In this document: positions 27,015 to 37,100 of the stretch, piece after piece
Position numbering within the stretch: the stretch's first letter is position 1
How the letters are laid out: each line of letters starts with the position of its first letter
Position numbers and translations under genes: made by a program
NCBI GenBank assembly: GCA_900322035.1
Contig: ONYL01000019.1
Span: 1-62,292, forward strand
Length of the DNA stretch: 62,292 bases
Source: an uncultured Prevotella sp.
GTDB lineage: Bacteria; Bacteroidota; Bacteroidia; Bacteroidales; Bacteroidaceae
Direction of reading: 5' to 3'
The notes under the pieces: generated by a model
What the model saw: the letters and a program-made list of their open reading frames with translations, nothing else
Told to the model about the DNA's origin: nothing
Database searches by the model: none

Positions 27015-27739
27015 TCGAAATCAATCACCTCAACAAATACTATGGCAGGCTGCACGTGCTCCACGACATCAACCTCAAGCTCTCGCCCGGCCAATGCGTG
27101 GCCTTTGTCGGCCCCAACGGATGTGGCAAGACCACGCTGATGAAGTGCATCTTAGGGCTCGCCACACCGCAGTCGGGCGAAGTGCTCGTCGACGGCAAGA
27201 ACGTGGCCCTGCATCCCGAGACCCGGGAGCACATAGGATTCATGCCCCAAAGCAGCTGCTTCCCCGAGAACATGACCGTGAGCCAGACCTTCAAGACCAT
27301 CGAGAGCCTAAGGCGCAGCCATGGGGCCACCGACCGGGAGCTCTACGACGCCTTCGGCATGGACGACATCGCCGACAAGCGCTCCCATACGCTCTCGGGC
27401 GGCACGAGCCAAAAGATGAACGCTGCCCTGGCCTTCCTCTTCAATCCCGACATCCTCATCCTCGACGAGCCTACGGCCAGTCTGGACCCACTCGCCGCAG
27501 AGACGCTCAAAAACAAAATCAGCAAGGAGAAAGACAAGCTGATCTTCATCACCAGCCATATCCTCAGCGAGCTCGAAGGACTGGCCACCCACATCGTCTT
27601 CATGCAGCAGGGCCACATCGTCTTCTTCAAGAGCATTGAGAAACTGCTCAGCGAGACACGTCAAGAAAACATCACGCAGGCCGTCATGTTCCACCTGCGA
27701 CACACCAAACAAGAATTGAATGATGGGCAAAATCACTAA
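27011..27739 (+). CDS. nosF: NosF ABC transporter ATPase
   Basis: Protein of 242 aa. Walker A is GPNGCGKTT (residues 34-42), the signature LSGGTSQKM lies near 130, and Walker B ILILDEPTASLDP near 150; an H-loop follows in FITSHILSELEGL. It should power the NosY membrane subunit, passing mechanical energy to periplasmic NosD for copper-site assembly. ATGA overlap with nosD and a 20-base overlap with nosY show tight coupling. Confidence 0.92.
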   Translation: MIEINHLNKYYGRLHVLHDINLKLSPGQCVAFVGPNGCGKTTLMKCILGLATPQSGEVLVDGKNVALHPETREHIGFMPQSSCFPENMTVSQTFKTIESLRRSHGATDRELYDAFGMDDIADKRSHTLSGGTSQKMNAALAFLFNPDILILDEPTASLDPLAAETLKNKISKEKDKLIFITSHILSELEGLATHIVFMQQGHIVFFKSIEKLLSETRQENITQAVMFHLRHTKQELNDGQNH

Positions 27740-28490
27740 AATCATATTTCAAGACAACATCAGGAGCAAGATCGTCATCTTCTATTTCTGCCTGTTGGCA
27801 CTGCTCTCCTGGACGTCTATGCTGTTGCAGGACAATGAGGCCAAAGCAGCACTAACGATGCTCAACATCGTGCTCTTCATCGTCCCACTGATGTCACTGC
27901 TCTACACCATCGTCTATCTCTACGACGCCCACAATTTCATTGTCCTGCTGCTCAGCCAGCCCGTGACACGGCAGCGCGTGTGGTGGAGCTTTTATTGTGG
28001 GATAGCAGGCGGACTACTCATAGCATATCTTTTGGGAGCAGGAATCCCCGTGATGCTCTTCGCCTCCCCCCTGACGGCCGCGCTTCAGTTGTTGGCAGGG
28101 TGCGTGAGCACCCTTGTCTTCGTGTCGTTGGCTTTTCTCATCACCATGCTCACAAGTGAGAAGACGCGCGGCATTGGTGCCGGACTGCTGATCTGGCTGC
28201 TGCTGACAATGATCTATGACTCTGTGCTCCTCTATCTTGTGTTTCTCTTGGGCGAATATCCCATCGAGCGCCCGCTCATGGGGCTGCTGATGCTAAATCC
28301 CCTCGATTTAGTGCGTTTCCAGATCATACTGCAGATGGATGCCAGTGCCATGATGGGCTATTCCGGTGCGGCGATGAAGGAGTTTCTCGGAGCCACAGGC
28401 GGCATGATCGTCTCAGCCTTTTTGCTGACCGTTTGGGCAGCTCTGCCCTATGCCCTCTCCCTCCGTCTCTTCAGAAAAAAAGACCTGTAG
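27720..28490 (+). CDS. nosY: NosY ABC-2 type membrane permease
   Basis: Protein of 256 aa (or 255 from the second ATG at 27723). Six hydrophobic segments are visible, starting VIFYFCLLALLSWTSMLL and ending SAFLLTVWAALPYALSL. The loop LMGLLMLNPLDLVRFQIILQ is typical of NosY. It forms the membrane half of the NosFY complex. It is the last gene of the operon; no cytochrome (nosC), NosG/H ferredoxin or NosR gene follows. A small hairpin (28496-28511) and then a strong one at 28743 lie downstream. Confidence 0.9.
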   Translation: MMGKITKIIFQDNIRSKIVIFYFCLLALLSWTSMLLQDNEAKAALTMLNIVLFIVPLMSLLYTIVYLYDAHNFIVLLLSQPVTRQRVWWSFYCGIAGGLLIAYLLGAGIPVMLFASPLTAALQLLAGCVSTLVFVSLAFLITMLTSEKTRGIGAGLLIWLLLTMIYDSVLLYLVFLLGEYPIERPLMGLLMLNPLDLVRFQIILQMDASAMMGYSGAAMKEFLGATGGMIVSAFLLTVWAALPYALSLRLFRKKDL

Positions 28491-28742
28491 TTTTTAATGC
28501 ATTAAAGCATTATCCAAGTTCCACGCTTCGAATGGTAATTATATTATACAATATATATCAAATGTCGGCTACGCGGAGGTAACTATTCATCGTATTGCAG
28601 AGCATCCCTCCACTCTATCCTCAACCATTTTTTAAGAACTTGATTTTTTATGCAAGCGAGTAGGAGGCACAGACTTCCGACTTCTCGCAGGACGACTCGG
28701 GGTGGGACGACAATTGAGCATGGTCTTAGACCAACGCATTTT

Positions 28743-28788
28743 CACGAGAGCCATTGGGCATAGGTGCCCAATGGCTCTCGTGAGTTTT
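28743..28788 (+). terminator. Strong hairpin terminator downstream of the nos operon
   Basis: A perfect 18-bp stem (28743-28760 with 28765-28782; CACGAGAGCCATTGGGCA) closes a TAGG loop, followed by GTTTTT. It lies 250 bases after nosY. The 28491-28742 stretch between them holds no gene I can support. Confidence 0.7.
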
Positions 28789-28913
28789 TAGGGGTAGTTC
28801 TTTCGGCATGCAGCTTGGAAAAATGTAATGATATTGGCTGAATGCTTTGGAAATTATTGCTGTCCGGTAAAACTCAAAAAGCCAAAACATCCTGCCCCAA
28901 GCCCAGTACACAG

Positions 28914-29075
28914 TGTCCCGCCGTGTAAGTGCATGCGGTGGGACAACACACCCCTACCCAAACAAGTAAATAACGGTTTAGCTATATAGAAGCTGGTGAA
29001 TAGGAGACACGGCATCCCGCCATGCAAATACATGCAGCGGGATGCCGTGTAAGTACGTGCGGCGAAACGCCGCAC
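28914..29075. repeat. Cluster of three related hairpins with a conserved loop
   Basis: Unit 1: stem TGTCCCGCC/GGTGGGACA (28914-28922 / 28937-28945), loop GTGTAAGTGCATGC. Unit 2: perfect 14-bp stem 29007-29020 / 29037-29050 (ACACGGCATCCCGC), loop CATGCAAATACATGCA. Unit 3 repeats GTGTAAGTACGTGC and then forms an 8-bp stem GTGCGGCG-AAA-CGCCGCAC (29057-29075). The loop pattern RTGYAARTRCRTGC is shared while the stems differ but stay paired. No gene lies in 28491-29173. A partial relative lies at 42329. Confidence 0.65.
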
Positions 29076-29173
29076 CTCCCAGGCAGCAGTTCGTACAGCT
29101 GCCCGTCATTACTATTAGGTTGTATGCCACACTTTTGTTCTAAGCCAAAGCAAAGAACCGCCGTGAGGCCTCA

Positions 29174-30196
29174 TCATTCGTAGAGGCGTATCTCGCTCAC
29201 GATGGGCGCGTTGTAGTCGGAGCCGTAGCGCTCACCGTAGAAGCAGTTCAGCAGGCGCAACTTGACATACTTGCACTTCACTGCGCTATAGAATACCCAG
29301 GGAATAGGATCAGCCACCGACGAGGCATAATAGTCGTTGCTCACCTCGCCGTTGGTCTGGGAGGTCCAGTTCTCGCCGTCGTCACTGGTCTGTATCTCTA
29401 CTACCGAAGGCATGTAGCCCTGATCATAGCCATATTGGAATGACAGGCCGGCGATGGACTTGGTCTCGTCCATCTGCATGACGATCTCGTAGGGGGCATA
29501 ATAATAGCTGTAGGTGTCGGTGCTTCCATCGGTGAGGTCGGATGTCTCTTGCCCGTCAATGCTTACCTTGTAGCTGCCGACGCCGATCTCGGTGAGCTTG
29601 TCGAGATCTTCCGGCGACTGCGACTTGAGGTTGGTGGCTATGACATTGACAAGAACGTCAAAATGGTTATACTCCTGCGCCACGGCCACGGCCTTGGAAG
29701 TTGTAGAGAGTTTCAGCGCGGCTACGCCGGTACCCTGGAGAGTTTTGAAGGTTTCGCTGGCCTTGAGCGTTACTCTGACGGGCTGGTCGGACTGTCGTTG
29801 GCCGGCTTTGATCACTACCGTAGGGTCGACTACTTCGAGCGCCGATGAGGGCAGGGCGGCCGTACCGTCGCCATAAGCGGCAGAGAGGGAATCGTCGGGG
29901 ACGAGGCTGACGCTGACATCCTCAGCTACTGGGGAGGTGAGCCTGACGTAGACATCAAACGTGTCTTCCGGCATCACCACGTCAACGGGGGTCTGCACCA
30001 CGGTGGCCCGTGCCGTATTCACATCGCGGCCTCCCTGGTAGAGATACACTTTGGGTCCATAGTTTTCCTCTGCCACGGTATTGAGAGGTGTGCCCACAGC
30101 GGGCTCGTCGTCGCAGGAAGTGAGGAGAAGGGCTCCCGCCATGAGGGGGAGCGCTATCTTAAAAAAGCTTGTTTTCATCATTTTGTTGGTTTTCAT
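29174..30196 (-). CDS. DUF1735 / discoidin-like surface lipoprotein of the glycan locus
   Basis: Protein of 340 aa (ATG at 30196; a second start MMKTSFFK lies six codons in). The lipoprotein signal ends LLLTSCDDE. The N-terminal half resembles DUF1735 (VYVRLTSPVAEDVSVSLVPD; ALEVVDPTVVIKAGQRQSDQ). The C-terminal half (about 200-340; IQTSDDGENWTSQTNGEVSN; KYVKLRLLNCFYGERYGSDY) looks like an F5/8 type C carbohydrate-binding fold. It is probably a surface glycan-binding protein like SusE/F. The start overlaps the stop of the gene before it (ATGA). Last gene of the locus. Confidence 0.75.
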   Translation of the reverse strand: MKTNKMMKTSFFKIALPLMAGALLLTSCDDEPAVGTPLNTVAEENYGPKVYLYQGGRDVNTARATVVQTPVDVVMPEDTFDVYVRLTSPVAEDVSVSLVPDDSLSAAYGDGTAALPSSALEVVDPTVVIKAGQRQSDQPVRVTLKASETFKTLQGTGVAALKLSTTSKAVAVAQEYNHFDVLVNVIATNLKSQSPEDLDKLTEIGVGSYKVSIDGQETSDLTDGSTDTYSYYYAPYEIVMQMDETKSIAGLSFQYGYDQGYMPSVVEIQTSDDGENWTSQTNGEVSNDYYASSVADPIPWVFYSAVKCKYVKLRLLNCFYGERYGSDYNAPIVSEIRLYE

Positions 30197-31362
30197 TTAC
30201 CGTCTATACGAACGTTTTGCACCCATTGGGTGGTACCCTGAGCCGTGCAGGTATTGCCGTGGCCGGTGGCATCGGCGAAGTCGTTGCCATAGCCTTCGTT
30301 GAACTTAAAGTAGGCAAAGAGATTCTTGCTTTGAGGACTGATGACATACATATTGTTGGCCACCTCACCCTGGCTGCGCGCCGTGGTCCAAAGGCGGAAC
30401 TCGCTGACCATGACGTTGGCCCGCAGATAATCCTGATTACCCATCTGGCAGTTGTCCTTGCCTAAGAATACGGTCTTTCCGGGCAGGGTCATGCTATTGT
30501 CGAGCTGTCCGTTGACATAGAGGCTGAGCGAGGAGCCTGTGCAGACGTAGGCAATGTGGTACCAGGTGTTGGCCTTAAACTCCATCTTACTGTTCATCTG
30601 TGTACCCTGGGTCTTGATTTGAAGGATATTACCCTTGATGGGGGCATCGCCGAAGCGGATATAGATTTCGCCGTCCTTACCGCTGTTGGCCCAGCCGCCG
30701 AAGATGGCCTGGTTGTTGAGTTGTCCCACCTCTGTACCCAACAGACTGATGTTGAGATCCATCTCAAGGGTCCAGGCGTTAAGTTCAATGTTGTCGCCAG
30801 AAGTATTCCAAAGGAACTTGAAGTTGTTTCTGCTATTGAGGATCGGCACGGGAGTATAGATCACCTGGTCGAGCAGGACGACTATGGAACTGCCCGAGTT
30901 GAGCACACCCTTTTTGCCGTCGGTGCTGACGAGGCGCAGGGGCAAGGCAAACTTGGCTCCACTATTCTTCATCTGCTCGGTGAGGGGGTTGAGCGTGATG
31001 TCGATAGGACTCGATAACGACTCGCCAGCCTCCACTGTAGCCTGACTGTTGTCCAAAGAATACTGTCCCTCGGGCAGGGCCACATAGGAGGTGGAATTGT
31101 GCCGGTTGTAGTCGGCAAGCACTGTCGTATCAACTTCCAAGCGGAAGGAGCAAGCTTCCGACGTGGGATCGGAGAGCCGCACGTTGACCGAGGTTGTTAC
31201 AGGATCGGTGCCGATGGTGATCTTCTCGCTGCTGTTGCCGTTGGTGCTGGTCTGGGCGATAAAAGCCTGGTCGCTGAGGGTGGAATAGTCGGCATCCTCA
31301 CACCCGCCCATCAAGAGGGTGGCGAGGCCCAGGCCAAACAACAGAAATGTATTGCGTTTCAT
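30193..31362 (-). CDS. DUF1735 / LamG-like surface lipoprotein of the glycan locus
   Basis: Protein of 389 aa. The lipoprotein signal ends TLLMGGCEDAD. A DUF1735-like domain (about 40-165; SVNVRLSDPTSEACSFRLEV; YVALPEGQYSLDNSQATVEA) is followed by a concanavalin/LamG-like jelly roll (about 180-385; MEFKANTWYHIAYVCTGSSL; LYVNGQLDNSMTLPG; SEFRLWTTARSQGEVANNM). This pairing is common behind SusCD-GH18 sets and points to surface binding of glycoprotein glycans. Translation is coupled to the following gene by ATGA. Confidence 0.8.
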   Translation of the reverse strand: MKRNTFLLFGLGLATLLMGGCEDADYSTLSDQAFIAQTSTNGNSSEKITIGTDPVTTSVNVRLSDPTSEACSFRLEVDTTVLADYNRHNSTSYVALPEGQYSLDNSQATVEAGESLSSPIDITLNPLTEQMKNSGAKFALPLRLVSTDGKKGVLNSGSSIVVLLDQVIYTPVPILNSRNNFKFLWNTSGDNIELNAWTLEMDLNISLLGTEVGQLNNQAIFGGWANSGKDGEIYIRFGDAPIKGNILQIKTQGTQMNSKMEFKANTWYHIAYVCTGSSLSLYVNGQLDNSMTLPGKTVFLGKDNCQMGNQDYLRANVMVSEFRLWTTARSQGEVANNMYVISPQSKNLFAYFKFNEGYGNDFADATGHGNTCTAQGTTQWVQNVRIDGK

Positions 31363-31387
31363 AATTTTACAGATGTGTCTAAAAGGA

Positions 31388-32491
31388 TTATTTGATGACA
31401 GGATTCATGATGCTGATGGCCTTGCGCAGGTAAGGATAGGTGTTGACAATGCCCGCGAGCGAATATTCATACTCCATGTGGTAGGAGCCCACACCGCCCT
31501 TACGGTACTGTATGCCGTCGATGGTCGGGTTCCAGTAGGCCATGCCGAGCAAAGAGGGCACGGTGGTGCCGTCGTTGAGCGTATAGCTGACGCCGCCATT
31601 GGAAGCGTAACTTTCGAAGTTCTCGCAGACGATGATCTTCTTGGCAAGCTGCTCTGCACTGAGCACGTCCTTATAGTGATCGTACTGCATGGCCACACGA
31701 GAGTCGAGGCTGCGGTCGGAAGAGGAGGCGTAGGCCTGAAGGATGAAGTAGTTGAAGCGGTCGGCATACTTGGCGGGAATGCGCTCGGGCTGGCCGTCAA
31801 CGACTAACATCTTGTCGGTACCCGATGCCGGGCCGATGCGCTTGGAAATTGTCTCCACGAAGTGGTCCATCACCGCATCGTTTCTCCAGAGCTCCTTGTT
31901 GGTGTTGAAGGGCTGTGCATAGTCGGGCTCTGCATCGAGGTCAAAACCGTCGTAGCCATATTTCTCGATGGTGTCGCAGATGGCATTGGCATATTTTTCT
32001 GTGGCGGCGAGCTGTGAGGCCTCATCGCTTCCCCATCCCCAAAACTGATGGCGCCACTCATCCCATGTCGTTCCCTTGTCGACTTCCGACTGTGGCATTT
32101 CGGGAGTGATCTGATCGCCGATGTCCATCACGATGAAGCAGATCAGGGCCTTGGTGCCCTTGAGTTGCTGCACCTGCCGGAGGTCGTCTTTCTGATCCTG
32201 GCTGATATTTTTGAAGTTGCCCCAGATGGAGACGAAATCGACGCTGTCGGGGAGCCCCATCAGGCAGTTTTCGAGCTTGGCACCATTGCCGGTCCAGTTG
32301 CCAAACCATCCGAAGGCCACGGCGTGGTCTGAGGCCTTATAGGCCTTGAGCCGCTGATAGTAGGCTGCGTCACGGTTTGTTGTTGTCAAGTCCGTGGGGT
32401 CTTTGATTTCTGTATCTGTCCAGTCACTGCACGATGACATTCCGGCCAGGGCGAGCAATGCAAGACAGATGGCTTTGATATTTCTTTTCAT
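31388..32491 (-). CDS. GH18 family lipoprotein, probable endo-beta-N-acetylglucosaminidase
   Basis: Protein of 367 aa from MKRNIKAICL (ATG at 32491; the frame is open 12 codons further without a signal). The lipobox is LAGMSSCSD. The catalytic GH18 motif is intact as D181-G-F-D184-L-D186-A-E188, with Glu188 as the acid. Strands VDFVSIWGNF and ALICFIVMDIGDQITPEM fit the barrel. Such surface GH18 lipoproteins beside SusCD and DUF1735 partners cleave the chitobiose core of N-glycans. Chitinase-type activity is the alternative, but the single-domain lipoprotein format favours N-glycan release. Confidence 0.85.
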   Translation of the reverse strand: MKRNIKAICLALLALAGMSSCSDWTDTEIKDPTDLTTTNRDAAYYQRLKAYKASDHAVAFGWFGNWTGNGAKLENCLMGLPDSVDFVSIWGNFKNISQDQKDDLRQVQQLKGTKALICFIVMDIGDQITPEMPQSEVDKGTTWDEWRHQFWGWGSDEASQLAATEKYANAICDTIEKYGYDGFDLDAEPDYAQPFNTNKELWRNDAVMDHFVETISKRIGPASGTDKMLVVDGQPERIPAKYADRFNYFILQAYASSSDRSLDSRVAMQYDHYKDVLSAEQLAKKIIVCENFESYASNGGVSYTLNDGTTVPSLLGMAYWNPTIDGIQYRKGGVGSYHMEYEYSLAGIVNTYPYLRKAISIMNPVIK

Positions 32492-32536
32492 TTTGTTTTT
32501 GTCTTTTAATAGAAAGTGATACTGCATAGTAGCGGC

Positions 32537-34093
32537 TTATTTTTTCTGCCACCACATTTTTGTGGCATAGTCGTCTGCCCCACCGAGCATCTGCACGGCC
32601 TTGTCGTAGTTGGTCTTGTTGCGGATGCGCTCTTGTGGATCGAAGGGAATACGATTGGCGACGCTGATATTGGCAGCTGAGCTTTGAGCGGGCTCAAAGA
32701 CCTTGGGATATCCTGTGCGACGGAGATCACACCAGGCTTCCTGCCCGTTGGGGTACAGGGCAATCCACTTCTGGGTGATGAGCCGTTCGAGTTTCTGCTC
32801 AGGTGTGGCATTGTCGTCCCACTTGACAGTGATGGAGCTCTGGGCCGTGGCATTGGCACCATAGCCTCCATCGACATTCACATAGTCGGCCTGGGTATAG
32901 GTGCCGTTGTCAAGATAGTCGCTGGCCCCCGCGGCGCCCCATTGTTCGAAGGAGAGCGTCACGGCCTCGTTGTAGAGCTCACCGGCAGTGCCGCCCATGC
33001 CCGACCATCCTGCCAGAGCACCCTCTGCACGGCAGAAGGTTACCTCAGCGGCAGTCATCCAAATACCGCGATCCGACTGCTTCACATTGGCCGCGGAATA
33101 GATGGCGTCGGCCGTTGCCTTATTGCCCACATTGGCACCAGCCCTAAGACCGATGATCTTGCGATCGCCCTGGGTGGCAGGAGTAGAGAAATATTTCTCC
33201 ACACGTGGATCATGATAACCGTTCATATAGGTCTCAATATCAGCGCAGGCGCGGGTGTCGCCCCACTCCACCGATGTCTTATAGAGTCCATTGGGGGTAT
33301 AGGCAATAGTGAGATTGTCGCTGTTGCTGGTCATTACCCCGTCCTTGACGGCCTGCTCGCCGATCTTCCGGGCCTGTTCGGGCTCCACGAAGCGCATACG
33401 GATGGCCATACGGAGTTTGAGCGAATTGGCATACTTCAGCCAAGCCGACAGTTTGCCTTGATAGACCTGATCGTACTCCGAGGCCACTGTGGCCGAGGGA
33501 TCGGCTGCTACAGTGGGGCCGATCACAGCCGTGGCGGCATCGAGGTCGCCGAGGATCGTGGTGTAGACATCTTTCTGAGAGGAATAGGCGTTGGCATCAG
33601 CCGCGTCCTTGCCTATAATCAGCGGACCGTACATATCGGTCAGCGTCAGGTAGCCCTGGGCACGCAGGATGAGGGCGAGGGCATAGGTGAGGCCTTCCCC
33701 GTTGGTGATGCGTTTGATCTCCTCAAAGTTAGATTCGATCTTCGGTTTGAGGTCACGAAGAGGATAGGTATACCAGCCTTCAGGCGCATTGCAGAGTACG
33801 AAGTTCTTTTGTGAGAACTGTGAATTGGCATAGGTGAAGTAACGTCCCAGATAGTTGCCAATGAGGTCGTAGTTCATCTGGTAATCGTTCTCCTGCTCGG
33901 GAAAAGCATAGTTGAGCAGGTTCTTGAGGAAGTTGCCGGTCATGTAGTTGTCGCGGTTGAGCTCCTCACTGCTGGCCTGGTCTCCAGGGCGGTTGGCACT
34001 CTCAAATCCGTCGGTGCATGATGTCATCAGCCCAGCGGCTGAGAAAGCTGCGGCACAAGCCAACGACCGAATATATATTTTGACGTGTTTCAT
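32537..34093 (-). CDS. SusD/RagB-family glycan-binding lipoprotein (SusD-like_2 type)
   Basis: Protein of 518 aa. The lipoprotein signal ends LMTSCTDGF. The start of the mature part (NRPGDQASSEELNRDNYMTG; YDLIGNYLGRYFTYAN) and SLKLRMAIRMRFVEPEQARK, AVKDGVMTSNSDN and QKWIALYPNGQEAWCDLRRT match the SusD-like_2 branch. It should cap the SusC barrel from outside and hand over glycans. It lies 36 bases after susC on the minus strand. Confidence 0.88.
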   Translation of the reverse strand: MKHVKIYIRSLACAAAFSAAGLMTSCTDGFESANRPGDQASSEELNRDNYMTGNFLKNLLNYAFPEQENDYQMNYDLIGNYLGRYFTYANSQFSQKNFVLCNAPEGWYTYPLRDLKPKIESNFEEIKRITNGEGLTYALALILRAQGYLTLTDMYGPLIIGKDAADANAYSSQKDVYTTILGDLDAATAVIGPTVAADPSATVASEYDQVYQGKLSAWLKYANSLKLRMAIRMRFVEPEQARKIGEQAVKDGVMTSNSDNLTIAYTPNGLYKTSVEWGDTRACADIETYMNGYHDPRVEKYFSTPATQGDRKIIGLRAGANVGNKATADAIYSAANVKQSDRGIWMTAAEVTFCRAEGALAGWSGMGGTAGELYNEAVTLSFEQWGAAGASDYLDNGTYTQADYVNVDGGYGANATAQSSITVKWDDNATPEQKLERLITQKWIALYPNGQEAWCDLRRTGYPKVFEPAQSSAANISVANRIPFDPQERIRNKTNYDKAVQMLGGADDYATKMWWQKK

Positions 34094-34129
34094 TGAATGA
34101 TTTCTCTGTTTAAGTATGATACCATGTTG

Positions 34130-37100
34130 TCAGAACTGCAGGTTGACATTGAAGCCCCATGAGCGCAGGCTGGGCTGCATGAAGTAGTCGAATCCCTGAT
34201 AGTAGGTGCCGGTGGAGGCCACCGACTCTGGATCGAATGGAGCCTTATTATAGATCATGAGGAGGTTGTGGGCCACGACGCCTACGGTGAGCCGGAGGTT
34301 GCCCAGCCATTTCTTCGGGAAGGTATAGTTGAGGTGGGCCTCCTGCAGGCGTGCGTTGGTGGCACTGTAGATATATTCTGACCAGATGGGGTTCTCGCCA
34401 CCGACAACGGAATAATAGTTCTCGGCGCTCACAATACCGCGGTTGACAGCCACGCCGCCATTGTCGCGGACCTCAGCCGAGCTTTTCGACACGCCATAGG
34501 CATCCATGATGGCCTGTGTCTGCGACATGACGATGCCGCCGAAACGTGCGGAGATCAGGAAGCCGAGGTTGAATCCCTTATAGCTGAACTCGTTGGAGAA
34601 TCCCAAGTTGCCCTTGGGAAGCACACTGCCACGGTAGGTGGGATTGTCGAGGGTGCGCTGCGCCACCTTGCCGTCGTTGACAGCGATATTGCCGTCGGCA
34701 TCGCGGAGGAAGTCGGTAGTGGTATAGACATCACCCATCGTGCCTCCCTTCTTGAGGATGATCTCGCATCCAGGCAGTCCGCCCATGGAGAGCACGCGGT
34801 CGGGATCGTCGAAGAGCTTGACGATCTTGTTGCGGTTCATACTGTAGGTGAGGGTGGGGTTCCAGGTGAACTCGCCCCAAGTCTTGTTGAAGCCCAAAGA
34901 GAGCTCGATACCGCGGTTGCGCACATTACCAGTCTGCACATATTCCTTGTTGTAGCCTCCGGCCGAGGTGATGTCGAGCAGGAAGGTCTGCTTGGTGGTG
35001 TTCGACTGATAGAAAGTCAGGTCGAAGGTGACGGTGTTGTTGAACAGGCGTGCCGAGATACCACCCTCCCAGGAGTTGGTGCGCTCGGGATAGAACTTGT
35101 CGGGGAACTTATAAGTCACGCTGCTGTAGGTGCCCGTCGCGGGATTATAGGCATAGCGGTTCTTGGAAGAGATGTTGGCAGGAATGGCCGAGCCCACCGA
35201 GGCCCATGAGCCACGAACCTTGAGGTAGTTGACAAACGAGGGGAGCTTCACCATCTCAGAGATCACGCCCGAAAGGCCCACCGAAGGATAGAAGAAAGAG
35301 GTTTGGGCCGTTCCGTCAAGGGCAGAATCCCAGTCGTTACGTCCGGTCACCGTCATGTAGAGCATGCTCTTCCAGCCCAATTCCACATTGGCGAAGAGCG
35401 AATTGATATTGTGGCGGGTATAATCGTAGATCGGCCGGTTGTCGTTGGTCACGTTCCCGTAGTCGATGGCATTTGGGGTGAAGAGGTTGGATGGCGCCTT
35501 CAAACCGCCTTGATAGCCAGTCACATCGTATTTGGTGCGCGACATGGAGGTACCCAAGTTGGCTGCGAGGGTCCAGTCGGCCCAGCGCTTGTTGATGTTG
35601 GCCATCAAGTCGCCGTAGAGACTGTGGTCGTTCACCTTGTCGTAGCTGTAGAAGCCATACTTTGAATGGGCGAAGAGGTCGATGGTGGAGGCATACCGCT
35701 TGTCCTCCTGCTTGGTCTGCGCGTCGTCCCACCGCATACGGGCAGTGACGTCGAGCCAGTCGAGCACCTGGTATTTCACCGAGGCATTGATCATATAGCG
35801 GTTCTTGCGGTTGGTGCGGGGCATGCGGTAGGCCACCCAATAGGGATTCTGCATGTGGAGGGCATCACCAAGATTCCAGTTCTGCGTGTAGATGCCGCGT
35901 GTGGCATCATAGAGCTCATAGGTACGGATGGCGTTGAAACTCTCGCCGCGGGGGAAGAGGTAGACCGAGGTCAGCGGGTTGAAATACTGTCCCTGAGCCA
36001 TGAGGTTGCGGTCGTTCTCACGCACATACTGGAAGTTGAAGTCAAGCATCAGCTTGTCGTCAAGCAGTTTGGTGACGTTTCTCACCGTACCGTTATAGCG
36101 GTTGTAGGCATTGTTGGGAATGATACCCGTGGCGTTGGTGGTGCCGATAGAGACGTACATCTGATTGGTCTTGCTGCCGGCGGTCACCGATACGTTGTTC
36201 TGCACGTTGCTACCCGTGTTGAAGAAGTCCTTGGGATCATAATTGCCGTAGGCCGACTGCTCCTTGTTGCCCCATGAGAGGATGCTGCCGGGAGCATTGA
36301 CATACTCGTTTTGGAATTCGGGCATGACGAAAGGATTGGAGAACTGTGTGCTGTTGCTGATGCTCACCTTCACCTTTCCCTCGGCACCTTTCTTCGTAGT
36401 GATCATGATGACACCCTGGGCGGCTGCTGAGCCATAGAGGGCAGCAGCGGCCGGACCACTGAGCACGTTGACGCTCTCAATGTCGTCGGGGTTGATATCG
36501 GCAATACCTTCCGACCCGGGCTGTGTGGCATAAATACCACCGTCAACACCGCCGTTGGAAGTGTTGGTGATGGGCACACCGTCTACCACGTAGAGGGCAG
36601 AGTTGGACTGCGAGATCGACTTGGGACCGCGCATGACGACTTTTGTGGCACCACCCATACCTGCCGAAGAGGCATTGATGGTGACACCGGCCACCTTACC
36701 GGCGAGGGAGTTCATGAAGTTGGTGCTCTTCACATTCGTCAGCTCATCGCCTTTGATCTGCTGCACATTGTAGCTTAAGGCTTTCTGCTCGCGCTTGATA
36801 CCGAGGGCGGTAACCACCACCTCATTGAGCGACTTCGAGTCGGGCACGAGGGTCAGGTCGGCCGTGCTGCCATTGACGCGCTCCTCCTTGTCCTGATAGC
36901 CGATATACGACACCACCACCGTCGGGTTGGCCTCATCAGTAGTGATGGTGTAACGGCCGTCCAAGTCGGTGATGGCTTTCTCGTTGGAGCCCTTGATGCT
37001 CACCGTAGCGCCGATCAGCGGCTCTCCGTGCTCATCGACGACTGTACCGGAGACCTTGTGGGGCGCCACTTTCGTTTTGGGCTGTTGCGACTCGGGAGCC

